Assembly: GCA_025765615.1 (NCBI GenBank)
Contig: JAIVFJ010000272.1
Coordinates: forward strand, 17,981-81,980
Direction: 5' to 3'
Length of the DNA stretch: 64,000 bases
Source: Zopfochytrium polystomum
Taxonomy: Eukaryota; Chytridiomycota; Chytridiomycetes; Chytridiales; Chytridiaceae
The position numbers were made by a program, and so were the translations under genes. The notes below the pieces were generated by a model that searched no databases, had not been told where the DNA came from, and worked only from the letters and a program-made list of their open reading frames with translations. Shown in pieces: positions 36,367-46,958 of the stretch (the stretch's first letter is position 1; every line of letters starts with the position of its first letter).

Positions 36367-38837
36367 CTCAAGCCCCTGATTCAAGATTCACAGCCAGCCA
36401 AGACTCAAGTTCCACAGTTCACAGTTCACAGTCAAGATTCAAGTAGAGCTCATAGAGCTCACAGTCATGGCCAAGACTCTAGTTCACAGAACCCACAGTC
36501 AAGGATTCAAGTACCACAGTTCACAGTCCACATTCAAGATTCAAGTTCCACAGCTCACAGTCTTTGCCAAGAACAGAACTCTCAGTCAAAGATTCAAGAA
36601 TCACAGTTCCCAGTCAAGAATTCATGCACCACTGCTGAAGAGCACAGGAACTTGGACCCATCAGACCTTTTGCTGGCATCCAAGCTACCAAAAGAATATC
36701 TCCCTTATGCTGATGTGTTTTCCAAGACCAAGGCAGACCTGCTACCAGCTCAGAGGCCTTATGACTGTGAAATCCCACTCAAGGATGAAACTTGCAGCCC
36801 ACCTTTCAAGCCACTGTACCACCTCTCTCCACCAGAAGCCAAGGCCCTCCAAGAATACATTGAAGAAATGCTGAACAAGGGATTCATCCAACCTTCCAAG
36901 TCACCAGCTGGAGCTCCCATCTTTTTTGTCAAGAAGAAGGATGGGGGGCTGAGACCCTGCGTGGACTACAGAGATCTCAATGAGATGACAGTCAAGAACC
37001 GCTATCCACTGCCTCTCATCTCTGAATTACTGGACAAACTGAGCCATGCAAGGATATTTTCCAAGATTGACCTCAGAGGTGCCTACAATTTGGTCAGAAT
37101 TAAGCCCCAGGATCAATGGAAGACTGCCTTCAGATGCAAATACGGTCACTTTGAGTACTTGGTCATGCCCTTTGGACTTACCAATGCTCCAGCTATTTTC
37201 CAAGGCATGATGAATGACATCTTCAGGGATATTCTGGACCTTTTTGTGATTGTCTACCTGGATGATATCCTGGTATTTTCGTCCGACACTGCAAGCCATA
37301 TGGGACATGTCAAGACTGTCTTGGAGAGACTCAGACAGCATCACCTCTATGCAAAGCTGGAGAAGTGCGAATTCCACAAGACCTCCATTGAGTTTTTGGG
37401 GTTCATTGTGTCTGACAAAGGGATCTCCATGGCACCAGACAAGATCCAAACTATTCTTGAATGGAAGGCTCCAAATTCCATCAAGGATGTTCAAAGCTTC
37501 CTTGGGTTTTGCAACTTCTACAGAACCTTCATTGCCAACTATTCTGCCATAGCCAAGCCTCTCACTGATCTCACCAAGAAGACCACCAAGTTTGAATGGA
37601 CCCCAGCAGCAGAGCAAGCCTGGCTAGCTCTTAAGACAGCAACCACAAGTGCACCACTCCTTAAGCATGTGGATCCCTTGCTTCCCTTCACCTTGGAAAC
37701 TGATGCCTCAGACTATGCCCTCGGTGCTGTTCTGTCCCAGCCAAGCTCTCAGGACCCCTCTGCTCCTCTGCATCCAGTGGCATATTACTCCAGGAAGCTG
37801 AACAGTGCTGAGTGTAACTACACAGTCCATGACAAGGAGTTGCTTGCAATTGTGGAAGCATTCAAATTCTGGAGACACTACTTGGCTGGTTCTAAAGGCA
37901 TCTCTGTCTATTCTGATCACAAGAACCTCACCTTCTTCAGGGCAAGGAGGTTGCTCAAGCAGAGGCATGCCAGGTGGGCTGAACTGCTCTCTGAGTATGA
38001 CTTTAAGCTGTGCTATTCTCCTGGCCACCTGAACACTGTGGCTGATGCCCTGTCAAGAAGAACAGACCTTGCACCTGAAGGGGGAGATGGTTTCACCCCA
38101 CCATCCAAGACACACCTTTCATTGCTTCCTGACAGTGTGTGGGCCCATGCTATTTCCAAGGACCCCAAGCCTCACAAGATTCAAGTCAGCCAAGAGGAGG
38201 AAAAACTTGAGATACTCAAGACAAGGCATGATGCAGCAACAGCTGGACACCCAGGAGAGCACAAGACATATGAGCTTGTTTCCAGAGACTTCTACTGGCC
38301 AGGCATGAGGAAGTACATCAAGAACTATGTCAGCAGCTGTGAAACCTGTCAAAGAAACAAATCCAGCAGACACAAGCCCTATGGACTTCTGGAGCCCCTC
38401 CCAATTGCCATCAGCCCTTGGTCATCAATATCCATGGACTTCATTGTGAAACTGCCCCCATCCCATGGATTTGACTCTATCCTTGTTGTCATCTGCAGAA
38501 GGACAAAGTTGGCCCATTTTATCCCCTGCACTGAGAATATAGATGCACAAGGAACAGCAGACCTGTTTTTGCAGCACATATTCAGGCTCCATGGGCTGCC
38601 TCAGTCAATCATCAGTGACAGAGGACCTCAGTTCAGATCTCAATTTTGGAAAGCACTCACAACAGCCCTTGGAATCAAGTCTCAACTGTCAACTGCTTAT
38701 CACCCTCAGACTGATGGGCAAACAGAAAGAACAAACCAGACTCTGGAGCAGTATTTGAGGTGCTATGTCAGCTATCAACAGGATGATTGGCCCACCCTCC
38801 TTCCGCTGGCAGAATTTGCTCTCAACAATTCTCTCCA
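36367..38837 (+). CDS. pol array unit 4, intact
   Basis: Its 844-codon ORF has the same translation as those of units 3 and 5, giving RT-RNase H-integrase with all catalytic residues. The ORF opens in the tail of the preceding unit (from 36,316, non-ATG) in a different frame from that unit's integrase, crosses the junction, and ends at 38,850. Confidence 0.95.
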
Positions 38838-41308
38838 CTCAAGCCCCTGATTCAAGATTCACAGCCAGCCAAGACTCAAGTTCCACAGTTCACAGTTCAC
38901 AGTCAAGATTCAAGTAGAGCTCATAGAGCTCACAGTCATGGCCAAGACTCTAGTTCACAGAACCCACAGTCAAGGATTCAAGTACCACAGTTCACAGTCC
39001 ACATTCAAGATTCAAGTTCCACAGCTCACAGTCTTTGCCAAGAACAGAACTCTCAGTCAAAGATTCAAGAATCACAGTTCCCAGTCAAGAATTCATGCAC
39101 CACTGCTGAAGAGCACAGGAACTTGGACCCATCAGACCTTTTGCTGGCATCCAAGCTACCAAAAGAATATCTCCCTTATGCTGATGTGTTTTCCAAGACC
39201 AAGGCAGACCTGCTACCAGCTCAGAGGCCTTATGACTGTGAAATCCCACTCAAGGATGAAACTTGCAGCCCACCTTTCAAGCCACTGTACCACCTCTCTC
39301 CACCAGAAGCCAAGGCCCTCCAAGAATACATTGAAGAAATGCTGAACAAGGGATTCATCCAACCTTCCAAGTCACCAGCTGGAGCTCCCATCTTTTTTGT
39401 CAAGAAGAAGGATGGGGGGCTGAGACCCTGCGTGGACTACAGAGATCTCAATGAGATGACAGTCAAGAACCGCTATCCACTGCCTCTCATCTCTGAATTA
39501 CTGGACAAACTGAGCCATGCAAGGATATTTTCCAAGATTGACCTCAGAGGTGCCTACAATTTGGTCAGAATTAAGCCCCAGGATCAATGGAAGACTGCCT
39601 TCAGATGCAAATACGGTCACTTTGAGTACTTGGTCATGCCCTTTGGACTTACCAATGCTCCAGCTATTTTCCAAGGCATGATGAATGACATCTTCAGGGA
39701 TATTCTGGACCTTTTTGTGATTGTCTACCTGGATGATATCCTGGTATTTTCGTCCGACACTGCAAGCCATATGGGACATGTCAAGACTGTCTTGGAGAGA
39801 CTCAGACAGCATCACCTCTATGCAAAGCTGGAGAAGTGCGAATTCCACAAGACCTCCATTGAGTTTTTGGGGTTCATTGTGTCTGACAAAGGGATCTCCA
39901 TGGCACCAGACAAGATCCAAACTATTCTTGAATGGAAGGCTCCAAATTCCATCAAGGATGTTCAAAGCTTCCTTGGGTTTTGCAACTTCTACAGAACCTT
40001 CATTGCCAACTATTCTGCCATAGCCAAGCCTCTCACTGATCTCACCAAGAAGACCACCAAGTTTGAATGGACCCCAGCAGCAGAGCAAGCCTGGCTAGCT
40101 CTTAAGACAGCAACCACAAGTGCACCACTCCTTAAGCATGTGGATCCCTTGCTTCCCTTCACCTTGGAAACTGATGCCTCAGACTATGCCCTCGGTGCTG
40201 TTCTGTCCCAGCCAAGCTCTCAGGACCCCTCTGCTCCTCTGCATCCAGTGGCATATTACTCCAGGAAGCTGAACAGTGCTGAGTGTAACTACACAGTCCA
40301 TGACAAGGAGTTGCTTGCAATTGTGGAAGCATTCAAATTCTGGAGACACTACTTGGCTGGTTCTAAAGGCATCTCTGTCTATTCTGATCACAAGAACCTC
40401 ACCTTCTTCAGGGCAAGGAGGTTGCTCAAGCAGAGGCATGCCAGGTGGGCTGAACTGCTCTCTGAGTATGACTTTAAGCTGTGCTATTCTCCTGGCCACC
40501 TGAACACTGTGGCTGATGCCCTGTCAAGAAGAACAGACCTTGCACCTGAAGGGGGAGATGGTTTCACCCCACCATCCAAGACACACCTTTCATTGCTTCC
40601 TGACAGTGTGTGGGCCCATGCTATTTCCAAGGACCCCAAGCCTCACAAGATTCAAGTCAGCCAAGAGGAGGAAAAACTTGAGATACTCAAGACAAGGCAT
40701 GATGCAGCAACAGCTGGACACCCAGGAGAGCACAAGACATATGAGCTTGTTTCCAGAGACTTCTACTGGCCAGGCATGAGGAAGTACATCAAGAACTATG
40801 TCAGCAGCTGTGAAACCTGTCAAAGAAACAAATCCAGCAGACACAAGCCCTATGGACTTCTGGAGCCCCTCCCAATTGCCATCAGCCCTTGGTCATCAAT
40901 ATCCATGGACTTCATTGTGAAACTGCCCCCATCCCATGGATTTGACTCTATCCTTGTTGTCATCTGCAGAAGGACAAAGTTGGCCCATTTTATCCCCTGC
41001 ACTGAGAATATAGATGCACAAGGAACAGCAGACCTGTTTTTGCAGCACATATTCAGGCTCCATGGGCTGCCTCAGTCAATCATCAGTGACAGAGGACCTC
41101 AGTTCAGATCTCAATTTTGGAAAGCACTCACAACAGCCCTTGGAATCAAGTCTCAACTGTCAACTGCTTATCACCCTCAGACTGATGGGCAAACAGAAAG
41201 AACAAACCAGACTCTGGAGCAGTATTTGAGGTGCTATGTCAGCTATCAACAGGATGATTGGCCCACCCTCCTTCCGCTGGCAGAATTTGCTCTCAACAAT
41301 TCTCTCCA
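38838..41308 (+). CDS. pol array unit 5, intact
   Basis: The third consecutive intact copy with the same translation as units 3 and 4. The ORF spans 38,787-41,321 across both junctions. Three uniform units point to very recent amplification, active homogenisation, or assembly duplication. Confidence 0.95.
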
Positions 41309-43781
41309 CTCAAGCCCCTGATTCAAGATTCACAGCCAGCCAAGACTCAAGTTCCACAGTTCACAGTTCACAGTCAAGATTCAAGTAGAGCTCATAGAGC
41401 TCACAGTCATGGCCAAGACTCTAGTTCACAGAACCCACAGTCAAGGATTCAAGTACCACAGTTCACAGTCCACATTCAAGATTCAAGTTCCACAGCTCAC
41501 AGTCTTTGCCAAGAACAGAACTCTCAGTCAAAGATTCAAGAATCACAGTTCCCAGTCAAGAATTCATGCACCACTGCTGAAGAGCACAGGAACTTGGACC
41601 CATCAGACCTTTTGCTGGCATCCAAGCTACCAAAAGAATATCTCCCTTATGCTGATGTGTTTTCCAAGACCAAGGCAGACCTGCTACCAGCTCAGAGGCC
41701 TTATGACTGTGAAATCCCACTCAAGGATGAAACTTGCAGCCCACCTTTCAAGCCACTGTACCACCTCTCTCCACCAGAAGCCAAGGCCCTCCAAGAATAC
41801 ATTGAAGAAATGCTGAACAAGGGATTCATCCAACCTTCCAAGTCACCAGCTGGAGCTCCCATCTTTTTTGTCAAGAAGAAGGATGGGGGGCTGAGACCCT
41901 GCGTGGACTACAGAGATCTCAATGAGATGACAGTCAAGAACCGCTATCCACTGCCTCTCATCTCTGAATTACTGGACAAACTGAGCCATGCAAGGATATT
42001 TTCCAAGATTGACCTCAGAGGTGCCTACAATTTGGTCAGAATTAAGCCCCAGGATCAATGGAAGACTGCCTTCAGATGCAAATACGGTCACTTTGAGTAC
42101 TTGGTCATGCCCTTTGGACTTACCAATGCTCCAGCTATTTTCCAAGGCATGATGAATGACATCTTCAGGGATATTCTGGACCTTTTTGTGATTGTCTACC
42201 TGGATGATATCCTGGTATTTTCGTCCGACACTGCAAGCCATATGGGACATGTCAAGACTGTCTTGGAGAGACTCAGACAGCATCACCTCTATGCAAAGCT
42301 GGAGAAGTGCGAATTCCACAAGACCTCCATTGAGTTTTTGGGGTTCATTGTGTCTGACAAAGGGATCTCCATGGCACCAGACAAGATCCAAACTATTCTT
42401 GAATGGAAGGCTCCAAATTCCATCAAGGATGTTCAAAGCTTCCTTGGGTTTTGCAACTTCTACAGAACCTTCATTGCCAACTATTCTGCCATAGCCAAGC
42501 CTCTCACTGATCTCACCAAGAAGACCACCAAGTTTGAATGGACCCCAGCAGCAGAGCAAGCCTGGCTAGCTCTTAAGACAGCAACCACAAGTGCACCACT
42601 CCTTAAGCATGTGGATCCCTTGCTTCCCTTCACCTTGGAAACTGATGCCTCAGACTATGCCCTCGGTGCTGTTCTGTCCCAGCCAAGCTCTCAGGACCCC
42701 TCTGCTCCTCTGCATCCAGTGGCATATTACTCCAGGAAGCTGAACAGTGCTGAGTGTAACTACACAGTCCATGACAAGGAGTTGCTTGCAATTGTGGAAG
42801 CATTCAAATTCTGGAGACACTACTTGGCTGGTTCTAAAGGCATCTCTGTCTATTCTGATCACAAGAACCTCACCTTCTTCAGGGCAAGGAGGTTGCTCAA
42901 GCAGAGGCATGCCAGGTGGGCTGAACTGCTCTCTGAGTATGACTTTAAGCTGTGCTATTCTCCTGGCCACCTGAACACTGTGGCTGATGCCCTGTCAAGA
43001 AGAACAGACCTTGCACCTGAAGGGGGAGATGGTTTTCACCCCACCATCCAAGACACACCTTTCATTGCTTCCTGACAGTGTGTGGGCCCATGCTATTTCC
43101 AAGGACCCCAAGCCTCACAAGATTCAAGTCAGCCAAGAGGAGGAAAAACTTGAGATACTCAAGACAAGGCATGATGCAGCAACAGCTGGACACCCAGGAG
43201 AGCACAAGACATATGAGCTTGTTTCCAGAGACTTCTACTGGCCAGGCATGAGGAAGTACATCAAGAACTATGTCAGCAGCTGTGAAACCTGTCAAAGAAA
43301 CAAATCCAGCAGACACAAGCCCTATGGACTTCTGGAGCCCCTCCCAATTGCCATCAGCCCTTGGTCATCAATATCCATGGACTTCATTGTGAAACTGCCC
43401 CCATCCCATGGATTTGACTCTATCCTTGTTGTCATCTGCAGAAGGACAAAGTTGGCCCATTTTATCCCCTGCACTGAGAATATAGATGCACAAGGAACAG
43501 CAGACCTGTTTTTGCAGCACATATTCAGGCTCCATGGGCTGCCTCAGTCAATCATCAGTGACAGAGGACCTCAGTTCAGATCTCAATTTTGGAAAGCACT
43601 CACAAGCAGCCCTTGGAATCAAGTCTCAACTGTCAACTGCTTATCACCCTCAGACTGATGGACAAACAGAAAGAACAAACCAGACTCTGGAGCAGTATTT
43701 GAGGTGCTATGTCAGCTATCAACAGGATGATTGGCCCACCCTCCTTCCACTGGCAGAATTTGCTCTCAACAATTCTCTCCA
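41309..43781 (+). pseudogene. pol array unit 6, two frameshifts, joins the integrase tail
   Basis: 2,473 bp. An extra T in GGTTTTCACC (about 43,033) ends the RT-RNase H frame at 43,075, and an extra base in CACAAGCAGCCC (about 43,605) shifts the integrase core. A few substitutions (GGACAA for GGGCAA, CCACTGG for CCGCTGG) distinguish it from units 3-5. It is the only copy continuous with the integrase C-terminus, so it retains the original 3' context. Confidence 0.9.
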
Positions 43782-44452
43782 CTCAAGCACCCAGCTATCT
43801 CCTTTCTTTGCAACCTATGGCTTCAATCCAAGAGGAGATCTTCTGGGACAAGAGATCCCTATCCAATGTCCAAGCTCCTGCTGCGGCTTCACACTTACAT
43901 AAGCTCAAGATCATCAACTCCTTCCTGGACTCCACCCTGAAGCAAGCCCAAGAAGATGCCTCAAGATTTGCCAACACTCACAGAATGGACCATGACCTTG
44001 CTGTGGGTCAGCAAGTTTGGCTTCTGAGGAAGAACTTGCAGACCAAAAGACCAAGTCCCAAGCTAGACAACCTCAAGTTGGGACCTTTCAAGATCTTGGA
44101 GCAAATCAATCCAGTCACCTTCAAGCTGGATCTCCCTGCATCCATGAAGATCCACCCAGTTTTCCATGTCAGCCTTTTGGAGAAGTTTGTGGCCAATTCC
44201 ATTCCAGGCAGAGTTGTTCCTCCTCCTCCTCCAGTTGAGGTAGAAGGTGAAGAGGAATTTGAGGTTGAACAAATCTTGGATGCCAAGTGGTTTGGAAGAA
44301 CACTCAAGTTCCTTGTTAAGTGGAAAGGTTACTCAGATGCTGACAACACCTGGGAACCTGAGTCAAACCTCACTCACTGCCAAGACCTTCTGCTCAAGTT
44401 CAAGACCAGGTACCCCACCAAGTTGCAGAAGAGGCCTAAAAGGGGGAGATGA
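43782..44452 (+). CDS. integrase C-terminus and chromodomain
   Basis: The single-copy 3' part of pol. It continues past the repeat junction at CTCAAGC with the integrase segment [12 protein letters not shown], a [19 protein letters not shown] and [12 protein letters not shown] block (the GPY/F-type module), and a C-terminal chromodomain: [32 protein letters not shown]. Chromodomains steer chromovirus integration to modified histones. The frame shifts once near 43,900. The TGA stop (44,450-44,452) directly abuts the 3' LTR. Confidence 0.9.
44438..44452 (+). promoter_or_regulatory. polypurine tract
   Basis: AAAAGGGGGAGATGA lies immediately before the 3' LTR. It is purine-rich except for one T, in the position of the plus-strand primer of LTR retroelements, and overlaps the pol stop codon. 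Confidence 0.8.
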
Positions 44453-44761
44453 TGTTATGAATCACCCTCTGGAAACCTCTGGAACCTTCTAGAACATTCC
44501 TTCATGGAACCTTGTGGAACCTTCTGGAACCTTCTTTGCTTTCCTGACTTGTCTTGTTGTCATTGGTATCATTGGTATCATTGTATTACTAATTGCTCTT
44601 TCTGGAACTTTCTTTGAGTCTTGACAAGGAAGACTCTCAAAGGGTATAAAAGGGGGATGGGGGGACCTGTCCCATCCCTCAAGTGAATTATTGTTTCCAA
44701 TACAATCATCACTCCTCTCAGTTCCTTGTCTGCCTTGTCCTGTCCTGCCCTGTTCCTGACA
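44453..44761 (+). repeat. 3' LTR of the chromovirus
   Basis: 309 bp. It differs from the 5' LTR by AAAGGG versus AAAAGG before the TATA box and by one extra G in the following G run. TATAAAAG at 44,645-44,652. Ends CCTGACA. Confidence 0.95.
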
Positions 44762-45170
44762 GCAGGCGTGGGGTTCAGCCTGTCAGGCACCCCACCCCAA
44801 GGCAGTTGGGCAGTCTCCATTAGGTACCGAAAAAGAAAATATGTTGGGAAAACCCTGGCACACTGTAAAGACAAAAGTAATAAAAGCGGTCCCAATAATA
44901 AAGGCAGGTTAGCTGCAAATACACTTTGATAACGCCTTGGAAACTAAAGAACCAGGAATAATAATAGGGTCCCAATCCTTGCAGTTTTTATGACAGGTAC
45001 ACTTTTTTTTGCAAATAATTCCCTAGACTTTATCATTGAGACTTCAGTGTAGTCTCACAGGAGTAGGTGCGTCAGATTCTAGGTCTTTCAATTTCTGTTT
45101 CAATTTCTTTTGGTTTTCTTGCAGCATTCTGTTGTGCGATTAGGTGAGCTAGGGTGAGTCAATCAAAGGT
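44762..45170. other. non-coding flank of chromovirus
   Basis: No ORF is recognisable. It follows the 3' LTR without a copy of the sequence preceding the 5' LTR, and may belong to the 3' end of the minus-strand gypsy remnant to its right. Confidence 0.4.
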
Positions 45171-46600
45171 TCATACAACATAATGTGCTGTATAATTTTT
45201 AGGTAATGCGTCAGCTTCATCTTCTTCATCAAGGTAAACCTCAGTTAATTCATCAAGTTCGACATCCATGGGTTGGGAAAGGACTATGATCATGGGAGGG
45301 GAATTTCCATCCCACAGATTTTGACCATCAGGTGAGATGGAAATGTCAGGATTAATCAAACCTGACCGGTTGGGGCCAGTTATTCATGCCAGAACCGCAG
45401 GTTTCACACAGAATCAATAGTACAGTGTCCTTGGGGATGGTAGGGTTCAATGTCATCATCCTCGGGGTAGAGGGTATCTTCAAGGGCATAGACATATTGT
45501 AGCTCCCAAGAGAAGGGGTAGAATTGAGAAACACAGCAGTACAGAATTCCTTAAGAAGTTGTTACTTTAAACAGAAGTTCCACCTTCGTCTTGGACTTGT
45601 CTGTGGTGTTTGGGTAAAAACAATGTACAAGATGTCGAGATTATGCATTTCAACCAAGTCTCTCAGAGTGTTCTCAGCAGATGGCTCAGTGGGATAAGGA
45701 TAAGGTCTTAACTTCTTTGGGATTTGAACAAGGAGGGTAAATCGCAAATCGTGGGTGGTGAGATAAGCGATTCAAAGGTTTGAGGAGCCTGGGACTCCAG
45801 GTAAGGATTCTTCAAAGTTATCTTTGGCTTTCCTTTGGGTTCAACCTGAGTGATAAACGCAACAGTATCAGTGTCAGAGTCGTTATCAAGGTCACTAGGC
45901 TGCTGGATAGTGAAAACGTTAGAGACAGTCTTTGGATTAGGGAAAGTATCGTTGTCACTTGCGGTGACTCCGAAGAAAAGGTCTGGGAGCAGTTGACATT
46001 CTCTTCCGTGCAATAGGAAAAACGGGGTATCCCCTGGGATGTGTTCTATACGCAAACAATACGTCGATCTTAGGCTATCTTCGTGAGTGTACTCGTTAAC
46101 TAGGCATAGATTACAGTTTTAAGTGTTTTACCTTTTGGCTGTACCGTTAGCTCTTGGCCGGTATGGCGAAGTAAAGGTCTGTTTCATTCCTAGAATGCAT
46201 CTGATAGCGTCAAGAATGGTGGACTGGAGAGGTTGTCTGTTATCAGAGTGCATAAATTCCTTTGTCGGTGTGTGCAAAGGCTCCAAGGAGTTTTGCTCAA
46301 CGAGTACATTGCGGGGAAAAGTCCTTCATCTCCGGCATCCGAAAGGGGGCACAGCAATCTCAAAATCACCCTCGAACACCTGTTTCGAAATCGCACCTGT
46401 TACCAGGTCTCGCGCAAATCCAGCACCGCCAGTGTGGTACATTGACGATTCGGGCTGCCTGATCCAGTACCGAGGGGCAGGAAAGTTAATAATTTCTCGT
46501 ACGACCTCCACAGGTTTCGGTCCTTTCCGGGCAACAACATCCGCAATTGCGTCGGAAACTGCGCAGGTGAAGGTGGCGGAGGCGTACGAGGAGAGTGACG
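45171..46600 (-). pseudogene. decayed gypsy integrase, minus strand
   Basis: Reading leftwards, a frame near 46,260-46,135 gives MHSDNRQPLQSTILDAIR and SPYRPRANGTAKR, the second Asp and Glu-containing segment of a retroviral-type integrase. The next piece (46,055-45,708) contains TPFFLLHGRE, the conserved segment after the core. Short acidic pieces continue to 45,171. Several frame breaks show decay. It is a different family from the chromovirus to its left, because the corresponding residues differ throughout. Confidence 0.7.
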
Positions 46601-46958
46601 GTGTTATTGAAGAGCGTCGACAGCTTGGACTAGAAAGTGCCGTGGAGCAAGGTCTGAGAATTTTGGTCCGGCTTGCGTCGTCTTGACCGCGGCCTCTTGT
46701 TTCCCTCAGTCGCTTCTGAAGCTTTAATCGAACCTTTGACGTTCACGCCGAAACTGGGTCCAGCCGAGTAGAGGAGGTTGGAGATGAAGGCGATAAGAAG
46801 TGCAACCAGTTGCGCCTTCAGTCCGTTTGCGCAAGGACCTCACACAGATTCAACAAGGACATTACCTTGTTTGTCGGGCAGTTGAGGCGGACGAACCCAC
46901 CACTTTATTTTACATCAAGCAGTTTTACAGGGTCCGCTCCAACGCCGCCTCCAATCGC

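Larger units (their letters stand above)
27179..44761 (+). mobile_element. chromovirus (Ty3/gypsy) with six tandem internal pol units
   Basis: The element is bounded by LTRs of 308 and 309 bp that differ by one substitution and one G indel, indicating recent insertion. Order: LTR, gag with CCHC knuckle, aspartic protease, then six head-to-tail copies of a 2,471-bp pol block, integrase C-terminus, chromodomain, polypurine tract, LTR. Removing five of the six units leaves about 5.2 kb, a normal size for this family. No target-site duplication is visible: GATATC lies before the 5' LTR and GCAGGC after the 3' LTR. The left flank is a different gypsy element in opposite orientation. No tRNA primer-binding site starting TGG follows the 5' LTR, so priming may be non-canonical. 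Confidence 0.95.

Noticed and set aside
32157..42559. Repeated minus-strand ORFs of 172-196 codons in every pol array unit
   Set aside because: Antisense to conserved RT; they repeat only because the unit repeats, and show no recognisable domain.
28946..43788. CRISPR-like or satellite array
   Set aside because: The units are 2.5 kb coding retrotransposon sequence with no short repeat-spacer structure.
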